Part shown: positions 8,419-17,680 of the stretch, piece after piece
Layout of the letters: each line of letters starts with the position of its first letter
How positions within the stretch are numbered: the stretch's first letter is position 1
Notes under the pieces: model-generated
Seen by the model: only the letters and a program-made list of their open reading frames with translations
Database searches by the model: none
Told to the model about the DNA's origin: nothing
Program-made: the position numbers and the translations under genes
DNA from: Verrucomicrobiota bacterium
GTDB taxonomy: Bacteria; Verrucomicrobiota; Verrucomicrobiia; Limisphaerales; J093
Reading direction: 5' to 3'
Length of the DNA stretch: 64,000 nt
Assembly (NCBI GenBank): GCA_022710935.1
Contig: JAKLFY010000006.1
Span: 62,001-126,000, forward strand

Positions 8419-10131
8419 ATGAAACTGCATGTTCTGTTGATCAGCCTGATCGCCTGTGGCGGCGGCTGCGTCGTCTGGCCGCTGAACGCTGATCCGGCTC
8501 CGACGGCCTTCGCCGAGGGATCGGCCCAAGTCGAGGCTCGGTCGAAATCGCCGGACGGGGCGCTCTCCTGGCATTGGGTGGGCACGGCGAGCCTCGCCGG
8601 CAACACGAACGGCGCGGAGGCGAGGGTGATCCTGGCACAGCCGGCCTCGCAACGCGTGCTGCGCACCACGCTCGAGAAACTGGCGCGCTCCCCGGGCTCC
8701 TGGCTCGCACCGGGCGCTGCAACGAATCCCCCTGCGGCATCATTGTTGACCCCGTGGATCGAGGAATTGGTCGCGTCGCAAAGCTTTGGCCAAATCGTGT
8801 TCGGCGCTGAAGGCAGCGTGGCGATAGCTGCCGCGGTGCGTGTGTCCGATGAGAAGCGAAACACCCTCGAGTCCGGGTGGCTTGCGTGGGCCGGGGCGGC
8901 AGGCGGCACAACGCCGACCGAGGTTCAGACAGAGAATGCGAAGGTTCGGGAAACCCGGTTTGCCCAAACGCAAGGCTGGTCCCGGGTCGGCCGCGCCGGA
9001 GGCTGGGCATTGATCGGCATGGGCAGAGGCCCGGCCGCGCCCTTTGTCGACCTGGCGAAGCGCGTCGCCGCTCTGGGCACGCCTCAGGGTTGGCTCGATA
9101 TCGAAGCGGATGGGGCAAGAGTCGCGGAGATTCTGGGCTGGCCCGAGTCTGCGAGTTGGCCTGCGATCGGGATCCAGATCGAGGGACGGGGGCCGATCCT
9201 GCGAACGACGGCGTCGCTGACCTACCCGAAGCCGCTCGACTTGAAGATCGAACCGTGGCGCATCCCCGCGCATACCCTGGGCGATCCGGTGGTCGGCTTC
9301 ACCGCCCTGCGGGGGGTTCGCCCCTGGCTGAGCCGGCAGGCATGGTGGAAGCAACTGGAGTTGCCTGCCACACCGAATCAGGCTGTCGGTTGGACGATCG
9401 CCGAGATCCCATTTGCCTCCTATGTCGCTTGGGAAACGCCCGAGGTGACAAATGTCCTGACGCGGCTCGGTCCGAAAGTGTCCGCCGTTTTGGAACGGTA
9501 CATCCCGAAGATTCGGTTTGGCGACGCCCTCTTCCAGACCAACACAACCCGTCTGGTCTGGACTGGCCTGCCAATCGCCGAGCCGTTTGTCAGCCCTGCC
9601 GCCGCCCAGGATTCCGGGTTCGCCGTTGCGGGTCTTTTTCCCCTGGTTAAGACCAAGCGCCCACTCCCGCCCGAACTCCTGTCCCAGATCATGGATCGGA
9701 CCGACCTGGTCTATTACAACTGGGAGTTGACCGCCCAACGCGTCAACGGCTGGCGACACGTCAAGAACCTGTACTGGATGCTGGCAGGCTACGCGCCCCT
9801 GCCGACCAATTACACCGGTGAGGCGTGGTTGTTTGACACCAACGTCGTCAATGGTCTGGGCAATACCGGCACCGAACTCAGGCTCGAGTCCCCGCGTCAA
9901 TTGGCCGGGGTGCGGAATTCGGTGCTGGGCCTCAGCGGGCTTGAACTTGTGGCGCTCATGCGATGGCTGGACGACCCGGCCTTCCCGCGCCTCAGCGAGC
10001 CGGCTGCGAGCCCGGCGCTGTTGCACCGCCTGCGCGCCAGGCAGACCGGCAAACCGGACGCGGGCGTTCCCCACCCGTCCCCTGCCCCGTCGAACGCCCC
10101 TGCGGCCCCGCCCGTCCGCCCATCCCCCTGA
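8419..10131 (+). CDS. Exported lipoprotein of unknown function (570 aa)
   Basis: I do not recognise a family. The frame is open far upstream, but the start must be the ATG at 8419 because [17 protein letters not shown] is a lipoprotein signal with Cys near residue 17, preceded by an AAGGAG-like ribosome site; the upstream part lies over rarA. The mature protein has repeated alpha/beta patches (for example [18 protein letters not shown] and [20 protein letters not shown]) and ends in a long Pro/Ala tail. The sequence has the look of a conserved periplasmic protein of Verrucomicrobiota. pdxJ begins 7 nt after its stop, so the two may be co-transcribed. Confidence 0.75.
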   Translation: MKLHVLLISLIACGGGCVVWPLNADPAPTAFAEGSAQVEARSKSPDGALSWHWVGTASLAGNTNGAEARVILAQPASQRVLRTTLEKLARSPGSWLAPGAATNPPAASLLTPWIEELVASQSFGQIVFGAEGSVAIAAAVRVSDEKRNTLESGWLAWAGAAGGTTPTEVQTENAKVRETRFAQTQGWSRVGRAGGWALIGMGRGPAAPFVDLAKRVAALGTPQGWLDIEADGARVAEILGWPESASWPAIGIQIEGRGPILRTTASLTYPKPLDLKIEPWRIPAHTLGDPVVGFTALRGVRPWLSRQAWWKQLELPATPNQAVGWTIAEIPFASYVAWETPEVTNVLTRLGPKVSAVLERYIPKIRFGDALFQTNTTRLVWTGLPIAEPFVSPAAAQDSGFAVAGLFPLVKTKRPLPPELLSQIMDRTDLVYYNWELTAQRVNGWRHVKNLYWMLAGYAPLPTNYTGEAWLFDTNVVNGLGNTGTELRLESPRQLAGVRNSVLGLSGLELVALMRWLDDPAFPRLSEPAASPALLHRLRARQTGKPDAGVPHPSPAPSNAPAAPPVRPSP

Positions 10132-10138
10132 TGTCGCC

Positions 10139-10879
10139 ATGCTCAAACTCGGGGTAAACATCGACCACGTGGCCACGCTGCGCGAGGCCCGCTACCGCGG
10201 CCTTGATGCCGGCGAACCGGATCCGGTGGATGCCGCCCGACGCTGCGAAGCGGCCGGAGCGCACGGGATCACAGCACACCTGCGGGAGGATCGGCGGCAC
10301 ATCCAGGATCGCGATGTGTGGCGGCTGCGAGAAACGATCCGGACGCGATTCAATCTCGAGATGGCCAATTCGCCGCCGATTGTGGATCTGGTTCTCGAAC
10401 TCAAGCCGGAGATCGTCTGCCTGGTGCCGGAACGCCGGCAGGAGGTCACCACGGAGGGCGGCCTCGATGTCGCGGGCCAATGCAACGCGCTGGCGCGAAC
10501 CCGCCGCCGCCTCAACGAGGCAGGAATCGAGGTGAGTCTTTTCATCACGCCGGATCTGCCCCAGGTTGCCGCCGCCGCCCGCGTCGGCAGCCAGTTTGTC
10601 GAACTGCACACCGGCCGCTTTGCCGAGCACTTTGAGAACCCAGCCCGCGGAAAGCGCGAGCTCAGACGCCTGATCGCGGCCGCACGGCGCGCTCACCAGC
10701 TCGGCCTGCGGGTGAATGCGGGCCACGGCCTCAACTACCGCAACCTGCCCGCGCTCCTCGAAGTTCCGCACCTTGTGGAACTCAACATCGGCCACGCCAT
10801 CATCAGCCGGTCGGTCGTGGTCGGTCTGGCCCGGGCTGTCCGGGAAATGCTCGCTCTCATGCGGCCCTATGATGGATGA
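10139..10879 (+). CDS. pdxJ: Pyridoxine 5'-phosphate synthase
   Basis: A 246-residue TIM-barrel enzyme that condenses 3-amino-2-oxopropyl phosphate with 1-deoxy-D-xylulose 5-phosphate to give pyridoxine 5'-phosphate, the last step of the DXP-dependent vitamin B6 pathway. [18 protein letters not shown] is the family start and [13 protein letters not shown] the second block; [11 protein letters not shown] and [12 protein letters not shown] are the phosphate-binding ends. The ATG at 10139 is chosen by family match. Length is normal. Its 3' end overlaps the acpS start by 11 nt, a pairing found in many bacteria, where pdxJ-acpS form one operon. Confidence 0.97.
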   Translation: MLKLGVNIDHVATLREARYRGLDAGEPDPVDAARRCEAAGAHGITAHLREDRRHIQDRDVWRLRETIRTRFNLEMANSPPIVDLVLELKPEIVCLVPERRQEVTTEGGLDVAGQCNALARTRRRLNEAGIEVSLFITPDLPQVAAAARVGSQFVELHTGRFAEHFENPARGKRELRRLIAAARRAHQLGLRVNAGHGLNYRNLPALLEVPHLVELNIGHAIISRSVVVGLARAVREMLALMRPYDG

Positions 10880-11297
10880 GCATCCGCACCCGCCCGCCCC
10901 GGACGTGCCTCGCCAGACGATTCTGGGCATCGGCGTCGACATCATCGAAGTCGAGCGCATTCGATCGAGCGCCGAGAAGTTTGGCGATCGCTTTCTGACT
11001 CGGATCCTGCGGCCGACGGAATTGGCCTATTGCGCCACCTTCCGCCACCCGGCGCCGCACTGGGCGGCCCGATTCGCCGCGAAAGAGGCGATTTCCAAGG
11101 CGTTAGGGACGGGGATTGGAGCCGAGTTGGGATGGCTGGACATGGAAGTTCTGCGGCACCCGTCGGGGCAGCCCTACGCCGCGCTCCACGGCCGAGGGGC
11201 GGTCTTGCTTGGGGACCGCGGGGGAAGCGCTCTCCATCTGACGCTCAGCCATACAGCCCATCACGCCGTGGCCGTCGCCCTCATCGAGCGGGGCTGA
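10869..11297 (+). CDS. acpS: Holo-[acyl-carrier-protein] synthase
   Basis: A 142-residue phosphopantetheinyl transferase that moves 4'-phosphopantetheine from CoA to acyl carrier protein. [14 protein letters not shown] carries the metal-binding Asp and [16 protein letters not shown] the second Glu/Lys cluster; [14 protein letters not shown] is the third block. There are two adjacent ATGs (10869 and 10872) inside the end of pdxJ, and I give the first. The N-terminal 17 residues are Pro/His-rich and not part of the fold. Length is slightly above the usual 120-130 for that reason. Confidence 0.95.
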   Translation: MMDEHPHPPAPDVPRQTILGIGVDIIEVERIRSSAEKFGDRFLTRILRPTELAYCATFRHPAPHWAARFAAKEAISKALGTGIGAELGWLDMEVLRHPSGQPYAALHGRGAVLLGDRGGSALHLTLSHTAHHAVAVALIERG

Positions 11298-11365
11298 CCC
11301 AGGCCCCTCCCCCAATCCGCCAGTTCCGGCTTGCGTCCTTTCGAGACACTCCGAATGCTCCTGCC

Positions 11366-11746
11366 ATGTCACAGACTGACCGATTGAGTGAGATCTTCAG
11401 GCTGCAGCGGTCCCTGAACGAGCGGATTGGGGTGCAAACCTCGGGGATGAGCCAGGCCGACAAGGTGACGTGGACCTTGAACTACTGCCGCGCGATGAGC
11501 CAGGAGATCGCCGAGTTGACCGACAGCGTCCCCTGGAAGTGGTGGGCCAAATACCAGGAGTTCGACGAACAAAACGCGCGGGTCGAGGTGGTCGATCTGT
11601 TTCACTTCCTGATCAGCCTTGCCCAGGTGCTGGGCATGGACGCGGAAGACGTCTATGCGGCCTACCTGAAGAAGAACCAGGTGAATGTGCAGCGCCAGGA
11701 AGACGGTTACACCCACAAGGATAACAACGATTCGCGACATATTTGA
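11366..11746 (+). CDS. Dimeric (all-alpha) dUTPase-like nucleotide pyrophosphatase
   Basis: A 126-residue protein of the dUTPase_2/MazG-like all-alpha superfamily, expected to hydrolyse dUTP (or a related NTP) to the monophosphate. The Mg-binding motifs are visible: SQEIAELTDSVPWKWW (E-x-x-E/D region) and VVDLFHFLISLAQVLGM (E/D-x-x-D region), then AYLKKNQVNVQRQ near the end. The ATG at 11366 is chosen because LSEIFRLQRSLN is the family start. The stop overlaps the hpt start by 4 nt, so nucleotide sanitation and purine salvage are translated together. This fold replaces the commoner trimeric Dut; no trimeric dut is seen in the window. Confidence 0.85.
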   Translation: MSQTDRLSEIFRLQRSLNERIGVQTSGMSQADKVTWTLNYCRAMSQEIAELTDSVPWKWWAKYQEFDEQNARVEVVDLFHFLISLAQVLGMDAEDVYAAYLKKNQVNVQRQEDGYTHKDNNDSRHI

Positions 11747-12441
11747 ACCCTCCCCCTGTCCCATCGCCTTCAGCAGGATCGCCCGACGACGCCGCTCGGC
11801 CCGCCGCCTCCGCGTCCGAGGTCTGGGCACGCCCTCGGCGCGTCACCCAAACCCACGTGGTGCCTCCCCAATGGCGGGCCGACCTGCGCGAAGTGTTGAT
11901 CACCGAAGCCCAGATCAAACGGCGCGTCGCGGAGTTGGCGCGCGCGATCACGCGCGACTACGTGGGCCGGGATCCTGTGGTCGTGGCGCTTCTGACCGGC
12001 ACGTTGATGTTCCTGGCCGACCTGCTCCGGCGGCTGGTGGTCCCGCTCAAACTCGACTTCATCGGCGTCTCGAGCTACCGCGAAGGTACGGTCTCCCGGG
12101 AACTGGTCTTCACCAAAGACCTGCGCTTGGAAGTCGCGGGGCGGGATGTCCTGATCGTCGACGACATCCTCGACACCGGACGCACCTTGAAGACGGTCCG
12201 TGCACGACTTGAAAAGCTCAAGCCGGGATCGCTCCGGACTTGTGTGCTCCTCGACAAGCCAGGCCGGCGCACCGAGCCCATCGAAGCCGATTACGTCGGC
12301 TTTATCATCCCCGACCTTTTCGTTGTGGGGTATGGACTCGACTATGCCGAGAGGTATCGGAATCTCCCGTTTGTCGGGGTGTTGCGCCCCGAGCTCTACC
12401 AGGTCTCGACCAAAGAGACAGGCCTCGGCCCGACAACCTGA
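11743..12441 (+). CDS. hpt: Hypoxanthine phosphoribosyltransferase
   Basis: A 232-residue type I phosphoribosyltransferase that salvages hypoxanthine/guanine with PRPP. The PRPP loop is VLIVDDILDTGRTL, the substrate region is VVVALLTGTLMFLADLL, and VGYGLDYAERYRNLPFVG is the conserved C-terminal purine site. The first 40 residues are Pro/Ala-rich and extra compared with the usual 180-190 residues. An internal start is possible, but the ATGA overlap with the dUTPase gene favours 11743. Convergent with larC, with only 40 nt between the stops. Confidence 0.94.
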   Translation: MNPPPVPSPSAGSPDDAARPAASASEVWARPRRVTQTHVVPPQWRADLREVLITEAQIKRRVAELARAITRDYVGRDPVVVALLTGTLMFLADLLRRLVVPLKLDFIGVSSYREGTVSRELVFTKDLRLEVAGRDVLIVDDILDTGRTLKTVRARLEKLKPGSLRTCVLLDKPGRRTEPIEADYVGFIIPDLFVVGYGLDYAERYRNLPFVGVLRPELYQVSTKETGLGPTT

Positions 12442-12481
12442 CAGGGCTCCGCACGGCCGGATCTTGGGGCCGCGGAGAAGG

Positions 12482-13864
12482 CTACCTCGAATCGCCTGAG
12501 AAGGCCGGGACCGCCTGAACTGCGGCTGTGTAGACAGCCTTCAGAGGCACCCCCCGCTCCGCCGCAACCGCGCGACACGATTCATATTCAGGGGCCACCT
12601 GGACAATCCGGCCGTCCAGGCGCCCCACCTTCACCTTGATCCGCCCGACAGGTGTGTCGACACTCAGGAACTCCCGCCGCAGCTTCCGACGTTCGAGAAC
12701 GCCGCGCCGCACACCAAAGGCGGTTGTCTCGCGCAGAATCAGTTCGCTGAACCGATCGCACTCGGCCGCGGGACACAGAACCGTCAGAACCACGCCCGGA
12801 CGGTTCTTCTTCATCTGAACGGGTCCGTAGAAGACATCGAGGGCCCCCGCAGCCAATGCCCGGTCGAGAAAATGCCCCAGCACTTCCGGGTTGGCGTCAT
12901 CGAGGTTCGTTTCCAAACAGCCGACCTGATCGACCTCCCAGTCAAGGGACGTCACCGGGCCGCCGGGTTCGGACTCGAGTTCGCCCAGAACGGCGCGCAG
13001 CACATTGGGACGCGTCCTCATGTCGCGCGTGCCCAGGCCATAGCCGACGCGTTCGAGTCGCATGGCGGGCATGGGACCGAAAGCTTCCGCGAACTCGGCC
13101 AGGAAGGCTGCGCCGGTCGGGGTGACCATCTCGTGCGGCTCTTCACATTGTCTTAAGGTCAGACCCCGCGCCGCAAGGATTTCGAGAGTGGCCGGCGCCG
13201 GCACAGGGAACCGTCCGTGCGCACACCGGATCCATCCCGTCCCCTCGATCAAAGGCGCCGCGAACACGCGCGGTCGGCCGAGGGCTTCGAGCGCCAGACA
13301 ACCCCCGACGACGTCCACGATCGAGTCCACTGCGCCGACTTCGTGGAAATGCACCGACTCGGGCGGGCAACCGTGGATCTTGCCCTCCGCCTCGGCGATG
13401 CGCCGGAACACGCCCAGGGCGCGGTCGCGCACCGGGCCGGGAAGCGAACTCCCGGAGACCATGTCTGCGATGGACCGGAAGTCGCGGACTTCGGCATGCC
13501 CATGATGAGGTCCGCAGTCGGCATGGCCAGGATCGGGAATCGAGGGGTGGGAACGGCCGGCGTGCGCGTGGGTGTGCCCCTCGGGCGCCCCAGGCTGCGA
13601 ATCCGGACTGTTTTGCGGTTCGTGGTGATGCCCCTCTTCCTCGGCGGCGTGCGCGTGTTCCCGCGCCTCGCCCAGATGCACGTCGAACTTCGTCCCGCTC
13701 ATCCCCGCCTTGGTCCGGCGAGTGGCATGCAGATGATAGCCGCGAACGGGGAGGCGGGCGAGATCCTCGCGGAGGCTGTCGATCTCGACCCCCACATCGA
13801 GGAGGGATCCGAGGATCATATCTCCGCTGACGCCGCTGAAGGCATCGAAATAGACGGCTTTCAT
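12482..13864 (-). CDS. larC: Nickel pincer cofactor biosynthesis protein LarC
   Basis: A 460-residue cyclometallase that inserts nickel into pyridinium-3,5-bisthiocarboxylate mononucleotide. MKAVYFDAFSGVSGDMILGSLLD is the family start, and the ATG at 13864 overlaps the larB stop by 4 nt. Between residues about 75 and 135 is a His-rich stretch (HAHAAEEEGHHHE, EGHTHAHAGRSH, GPHHGHAEV) suited to nickel binding. The C-terminal catalytic half has NLDDANPEVLGHFLDRALAAGALDV and RRKLRREFL. It is one continuous frame; some lactobacilli split larC into two frames joined by ribosomal frameshifting. larA and larE are not in the window, so the lactate racemase that uses the cofactor must be elsewhere or be another enzyme. 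Confidence 0.95.
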   Translation of the reverse strand: MKAVYFDAFSGVSGDMILGSLLDVGVEIDSLREDLARLPVRGYHLHATRRTKAGMSGTKFDVHLGEAREHAHAAEEEGHHHEPQNSPDSQPGAPEGHTHAHAGRSHPSIPDPGHADCGPHHGHAEVRDFRSIADMVSGSSLPGPVRDRALGVFRRIAEAEGKIHGCPPESVHFHEVGAVDSIVDVVGGCLALEALGRPRVFAAPLIEGTGWIRCAHGRFPVPAPATLEILAARGLTLRQCEEPHEMVTPTGAAFLAEFAEAFGPMPAMRLERVGYGLGTRDMRTRPNVLRAVLGELESEPGGPVTSLDWEVDQVGCLETNLDDANPEVLGHFLDRALAAGALDVFYGPVQMKKNRPGVVLTVLCPAAECDRFSELILRETTAFGVRRGVLERRKLRREFLSVDTPVGRIKVKVGRLDGRIVQVAPEYESCRAVAAERGVPLKAVYTAAVQAVPAFSGDSR

Positions 13865-14622
13865 GCGGTGTCTCCGCTGAGGGCGTTGATCTGACTTGCG
13901 GCGTAGCCGGCCCCGAATCCGTTGTCGATGTTGACCACGGTCACGCCGCTGGCGCAACTGTTGAGCATGGCGAGCAGGGCGGCCAGGCCGCCAAGACTGG
14001 CCCCGTACCCGACACTCGTGGGCACGGCGATGACGGGGCGCGAGACCAATCCGGCGACGACGCTGGGCAAAGCCCCTTCCATTCCCGCCACGGCGATGAT
14101 GACATGGGCGTTCTGGATCGCTTCGAGGTTTCCGAGGAGGCGATGCAGGCCGGCCACGCCGACGTCGTAGACCCGTTCGACGTAGTTTCCCATGATCTGG
14201 GCGGTCACGGCCGCTTCTTCAGCCACGGACAGGTCGGTTGTCCCGGCGCACAAGACGGTGATCGGGCCCCCTCGTTTGGGCAGGGGCGTCCGTTCGAGGG
14301 TGATGCAGCGCGCATTCTCGTGATGCACGGCGCGTGGAAAAGCGCGCTTCATCGCCCGAGCGTGGCTGGGCGTTGTCCGGGTCACGAGCACCCGGCCCTC
14401 GTGGCGCCAGATCTGGCGTGCGATGGCGACGACCTGCGCCGGTGACTTACCCTCACCGAAAATCACCTCGGGGAATCCTTTGCGCAGGCCGCGATCGAGG
14501 TCCACGCGGGCGAAGCCGAGATTGCTCACAGCGGGGCCCCGGAAGGCGCTCAACACCTGGGCGCGAGTGGCTGCGCCGGCGCGAAACTGCTCCAAGAGCT
14601 TGACAGCGTCGTGTGTCGTCAT
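13861..14622 (-). CDS. larB: Nickel pincer cofactor biosynthesis protein LarB
   Basis: A 253-residue carboxylase/hydrolase that makes the first pincer precursor from nicotinic acid adenine dinucleotide; it is related to PurE. The N-terminal part has LGFARVDLDRGLRKGFPEVIFG, the C-terminal PurE-like part has AGTTDLSVAEEAAVTAQIMG, IAVAGMEGALPSVVAGL and TSVGYGASLGGLAALLAMLNSCASG, where the Cys and Gly-rich loops form the site. An alternative start lies 11 codons upstream (14655). The 4-nt overlap with larC shows co-translation. Confidence 0.95.
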   Translation of the reverse strand: MTTHDAVKLLEQFRAGAATRAQVLSAFRGPAVSNLGFARVDLDRGLRKGFPEVIFGEGKSPAQVVAIARQIWRHEGRVLVTRTTPSHARAMKRAFPRAVHHENARCITLERTPLPKRGGPITVLCAGTTDLSVAEEAAVTAQIMGNYVERVYDVGVAGLHRLLGNLEAIQNAHVIIAVAGMEGALPSVVAGLVSRPVIAVPTSVGYGASLGGLAALLAMLNSCASGVTVVNIDNGFGAGYAASQINALSGDTA

Positions 14623-14671
14623 GGGGTCAGGCTGAAAAGTCCGGGCGTCTCCCATCCGAACAGGCCGGCCC

Positions 14672-17662
14672 TCACGGGGCGGCGGGGCGCCCCGGCGAGG
14701 CGGTTCGCGGAGGCAACGCGGATCGCATGGCGCCGAGTCGATTGGCTTCGGTGGGGAAGAGCATGCTCCAATCCATCCGATCGGCCATCTCCCAGGCGCC
14801 GGCGTGGTCGTTTCGTTTGAATCTCAACTCGAACAGCGCCTGGTAATAGGAGTTGAACTCTTCCTTGTGCTGGAGCGTGGAGGAATCGACCTGGTTCAAG
14901 AGCAACGCGGCGTCGAGGAGTCGATTGTTCATCAGCAACGCCAACGCGTGATTGATCCGAAACGCGTTCGAGTCCGGCATCCGGGCCAGCAGCCCCAATG
15001 TCAGCGCGACCGCCTCGCCGGGGCGTTCACCCCGAATCAGCAGGGCGGCGGCATACCGGTTGGCCAGGTCGATGTTGGACGAATCGAGTTCATAGGCCGC
15101 TTTCGAGGTCGACATCATGAGCGCCTCGTCGCGCAGGTCGATCGCCACGCGACTCATCAGGTCGAGATACTGAAGACGATTCGTGATCGTTGTGTCCGCC
15201 CGGTCCAGGATCGATCGCGCGTGCGTGGCATAGCCGAGGTCGAGCAGGCTGCGCGCGACTGCCATCGACTGCTCTGGCGTTTGAAAGTCCAGATTGGTCG
15301 CGGCGTCGAAGGCTCGCCGGGCCGCTTCAACCTGCGCGGTGGCCAGATCGGCACGTCCCTCGTGATAGTAGCTGAGGGGGACCAGGCGCCCCTGCAGCAT
15401 GGGGAGCAGGCGCATCTGCAGAGCCACCGCCCGCAAGCCCGTCCAGTCTTTCGCCTCGAGCAACAGGTTCGCGTAAGTGCTCCAGACGGCATCGGAGGCC
15501 GGGTAGGAATTGGCGAAGGCCTGCATGAGCTTGAGGGCGTCGTCCTTGAGCCCAAGCACAAACTTGACGGTCGCCAATCGCACTAACTCCCCCTGATTGC
15601 GGGGAGGAATCACGAACTGCTGGGCGAGTCGAACGGCCTCGGCCCGCCGCCCGCTCCCAACAAGGAGCATCCAGTAGTCGGCGTTGTCGACCGCGTTGTC
15701 CAGTTGCGCCTCCTGAAGCCTGTCGAGCGCGGCGCGATAGCGATCCGGATTGGATTGGGCGGAGCTAATGGACATCTCGAGGCGATTGGCCAGAAACCAG
15801 AGCGGCCCCCGTTGACGGGCGGTCTTGTCGAGCAGTTCGTTGACCTCGGGCGCCGAGCCGATCCTCCCCCACCCGGCCTGATACGCGGCGTGGATCAGAG
15901 CCATGTCGGGCTGGGCCTTCTCGGCGGGGGAAAGCTGTGCATACAGTTCTTTGTAGCGGTCAAAACTGCCCTGGAAGAAGAGGCACTTGACGTAAATGGG
16001 CTTGAGGCGCCCGGTGAGTTCGCCGGAGAATGGCTCGAGCACGGCGTTCGCCAATCCGTAAAGCTGCGCCTTGTCGTAGAAGGCGCAAACCAACTCCAGG
16101 TCCGCCCGGTTGGTCGCAGCGAGCCGCAAGAGCCAATCCGATGTCTGGACCGTCGGGCCAAGCCTCGCGGTGGGGATCGGATCCAAGGCTGTGGTGCTGC
16201 GGATCACACCGCGCGCCAGGGCGGGGTTGCCCATGTCGTTGGCGAACGCGTTTCTCCAGCTTAACAAAGCCGCCTCGTGATCTCCGCGGGCCACGGCCTG
16301 CTCGGCGCTGTTGCGCAGCATATAGGCCTGCACCTTGTCCAGAAGGCTCACCCTGACCCTCGGACGAAAACCCGAGGGTGTCGTCGGCCAGACCTTGGCC
16401 AGCACGGCCAGGCTGAGCACCACCGCCAGCACCAAGGCAATGACGACCATGCGGAACCAGAAGTGCAGGACCAGAAGCCTGACCAAAGGCCAGTCATTGA
16501 GTTTGTCGCCCAGAATCAGCTTGATCTCCAAACGACTCGACGACGACGCCTTGCGGCGAGGCTTGGACTCGGCAGCAGCATGATGCGTCCGCATTCCGCC
16601 TCGCCCGGCCTGCGCCTGCCGCCACGGAGGTATGCCCCGGGGAGCCTCGGACGTCTGGGATGCGACAGGAGCCTTCACCTCGCGCGCGCCCGACGGAACA
16701 GCCAGCAGGCACGTTGCCTTTCCGTCCGTCTCCACGACCGTGTCACGCAGACTCGCGGGTATGAGACAGAACTGGCCTGGGCCGAGGGTCACGGTCTCGC
16801 CAGCCCCGGCCACGGTCGCTTTGCCTGACAGAATCCCGACAATGATCGGGCGATTCGGGGCATTCAGGACCCGCCGATTGGGCGTCTGGCTCTGCCACTC
16901 CTCGACTTGAAACCAGGGGGTGTCGGCCAGCCGGCGCGTCACGGCGGCGTCGTCTCCCTCGAAATCGGTCCGCACCAGGTCGGGCTCGATGTCGTCGTAG
17001 TCCGTCGCTGCCAGACCCTGCTCGATGTGAAGCTCACGAGGCTTGCCGTCAGGCCCGAGCCGGTCCCAGTCGAAGAGACGGTAGGTGGTGTTCGAGTTCT
17101 GTTGGATCTCGCACAGGACGATCCCGCCGCCAACGGTATGGACCCGCCCACTGGGAACGAACATGACATCGCCGGTCTGAACGGGGATGGTGTGGAGGCA
17201 TTCCAGCACGCGCCCTTCACCCAGTTTCCGCTCGAATTGGAAGCGCTTGACGCCGCGGACAAGCCCCGCGGTCAAACGGGCGTCGGGCTCCGCCTGAGTG
17301 ATGTACCAGATCTCAGTCTTGGGCTCGTCGCCCGATCGGGCCGCCATGTCGTCGGGTGGATGGACCTGCACGGAGGGCGCCTCCCGGCAGTCGAGCAACT
17401 TGACCAGCAGTGGGAATCGTCCGTTCGTCGACCCCGCCGATCCCAGCAGCTCGGCGGCGTGATGTTGCATGAGCCATCGCAGATCCTTGCCGGCGAGGGG
17501 GCCGTTGGTGACAACGCTGACGCCCTCGGGGCGATCGGAGATTTCCCACGATTCGCCGATCCGGAGGCCTGGAGGCAGCGCCTTGGCGTAGAGTTCCTCC
17601 AGTTTGCGCCCTCCCCAGACGTGCTCCTTGAAAATGGGCTGAAAAACCAATGGGTACAGCAT
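14672..17662 (-). CDS. manA: Mannose-6-phosphate isomerase fused to a membrane TPR protein
   Basis: One uninterrupted 996-codon frame. Residues 1-325 are a class I phosphomannose isomerase: PIFKEHVWGGRKLEELY, zinc ligands in VQVHPPDD (near 99-101), KTEIWYI (Glu117) and RVHTVGGG (His175), and the cupin end TLGPGQFCLIPASL. It interconverts fructose- and mannose-6-phosphate for cell-surface sugars. Residues about 330-390 are a Pro/Ser/Arg linker, residues 400-425 one membrane helix (FRMVVIALVLAVVLSLAVLA), and residues 430-985 helical TPR-like repeats. Met357 (16594) has a weak GAGG-type site 4 nt upstream, so the TPR part may also be made, or only made, as a separate protein after loss of the manA stop. 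It lies 18 nt behind accA. Confidence 0.8.
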   Translation of the reverse strand: MLYPLVFQPIFKEHVWGGRKLEELYAKALPPGLRIGESWEISDRPEGVSVVTNGPLAGKDLRWLMQHHAAELLGSAGSTNGRFPLLVKLLDCREAPSVQVHPPDDMAARSGDEPKTEIWYITQAEPDARLTAGLVRGVKRFQFERKLGEGRVLECLHTIPVQTGDVMFVPSGRVHTVGGGIVLCEIQQNSNTTYRLFDWDRLGPDGKPRELHIEQGLAATDYDDIEPDLVRTDFEGDDAAVTRRLADTPWFQVEEWQSQTPNRRVLNAPNRPIIVGILSGKATVAGAGETVTLGPGQFCLIPASLRDTVVETDGKATCLLAVPSGAREVKAPVASQTSEAPRGIPPWRQAQAGRGGMRTHHAAAESKPRRKASSSSRLEIKLILGDKLNDWPLVRLLVLHFWFRMVVIALVLAVVLSLAVLAKVWPTTPSGFRPRVRVSLLDKVQAYMLRNSAEQAVARGDHEAALLSWRNAFANDMGNPALARGVIRSTTALDPIPTARLGPTVQTSDWLLRLAATNRADLELVCAFYDKAQLYGLANAVLEPFSGELTGRLKPIYVKCLFFQGSFDRYKELYAQLSPAEKAQPDMALIHAAYQAGWGRIGSAPEVNELLDKTARQRGPLWFLANRLEMSISSAQSNPDRYRAALDRLQEAQLDNAVDNADYWMLLVGSGRRAEAVRLAQQFVIPPRNQGELVRLATVKFVLGLKDDALKLMQAFANSYPASDAVWSTYANLLLEAKDWTGLRAVALQMRLLPMLQGRLVPLSYYHEGRADLATAQVEAARRAFDAATNLDFQTPEQSMAVARSLLDLGYATHARSILDRADTTITNRLQYLDLMSRVAIDLRDEALMMSTSKAAYELDSSNIDLANRYAAALLIRGERPGEAVALTLGLLARMPDSNAFRINHALALLMNNRLLDAALLLNQVDSSTLQHKEEFNSYYQALFELRFKRNDHAGAWEMADRMDWSMLFPTEANRLGAMRSALPPRTASPGRPAAP

Positions 17663-17680
17663 GGCGTGTCTTCTGGCGGA

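Noticed and set aside
12482-13864. Programmed frameshift in larC
   Set aside because: The gene is one continuous frame here, so no frameshift is needed.
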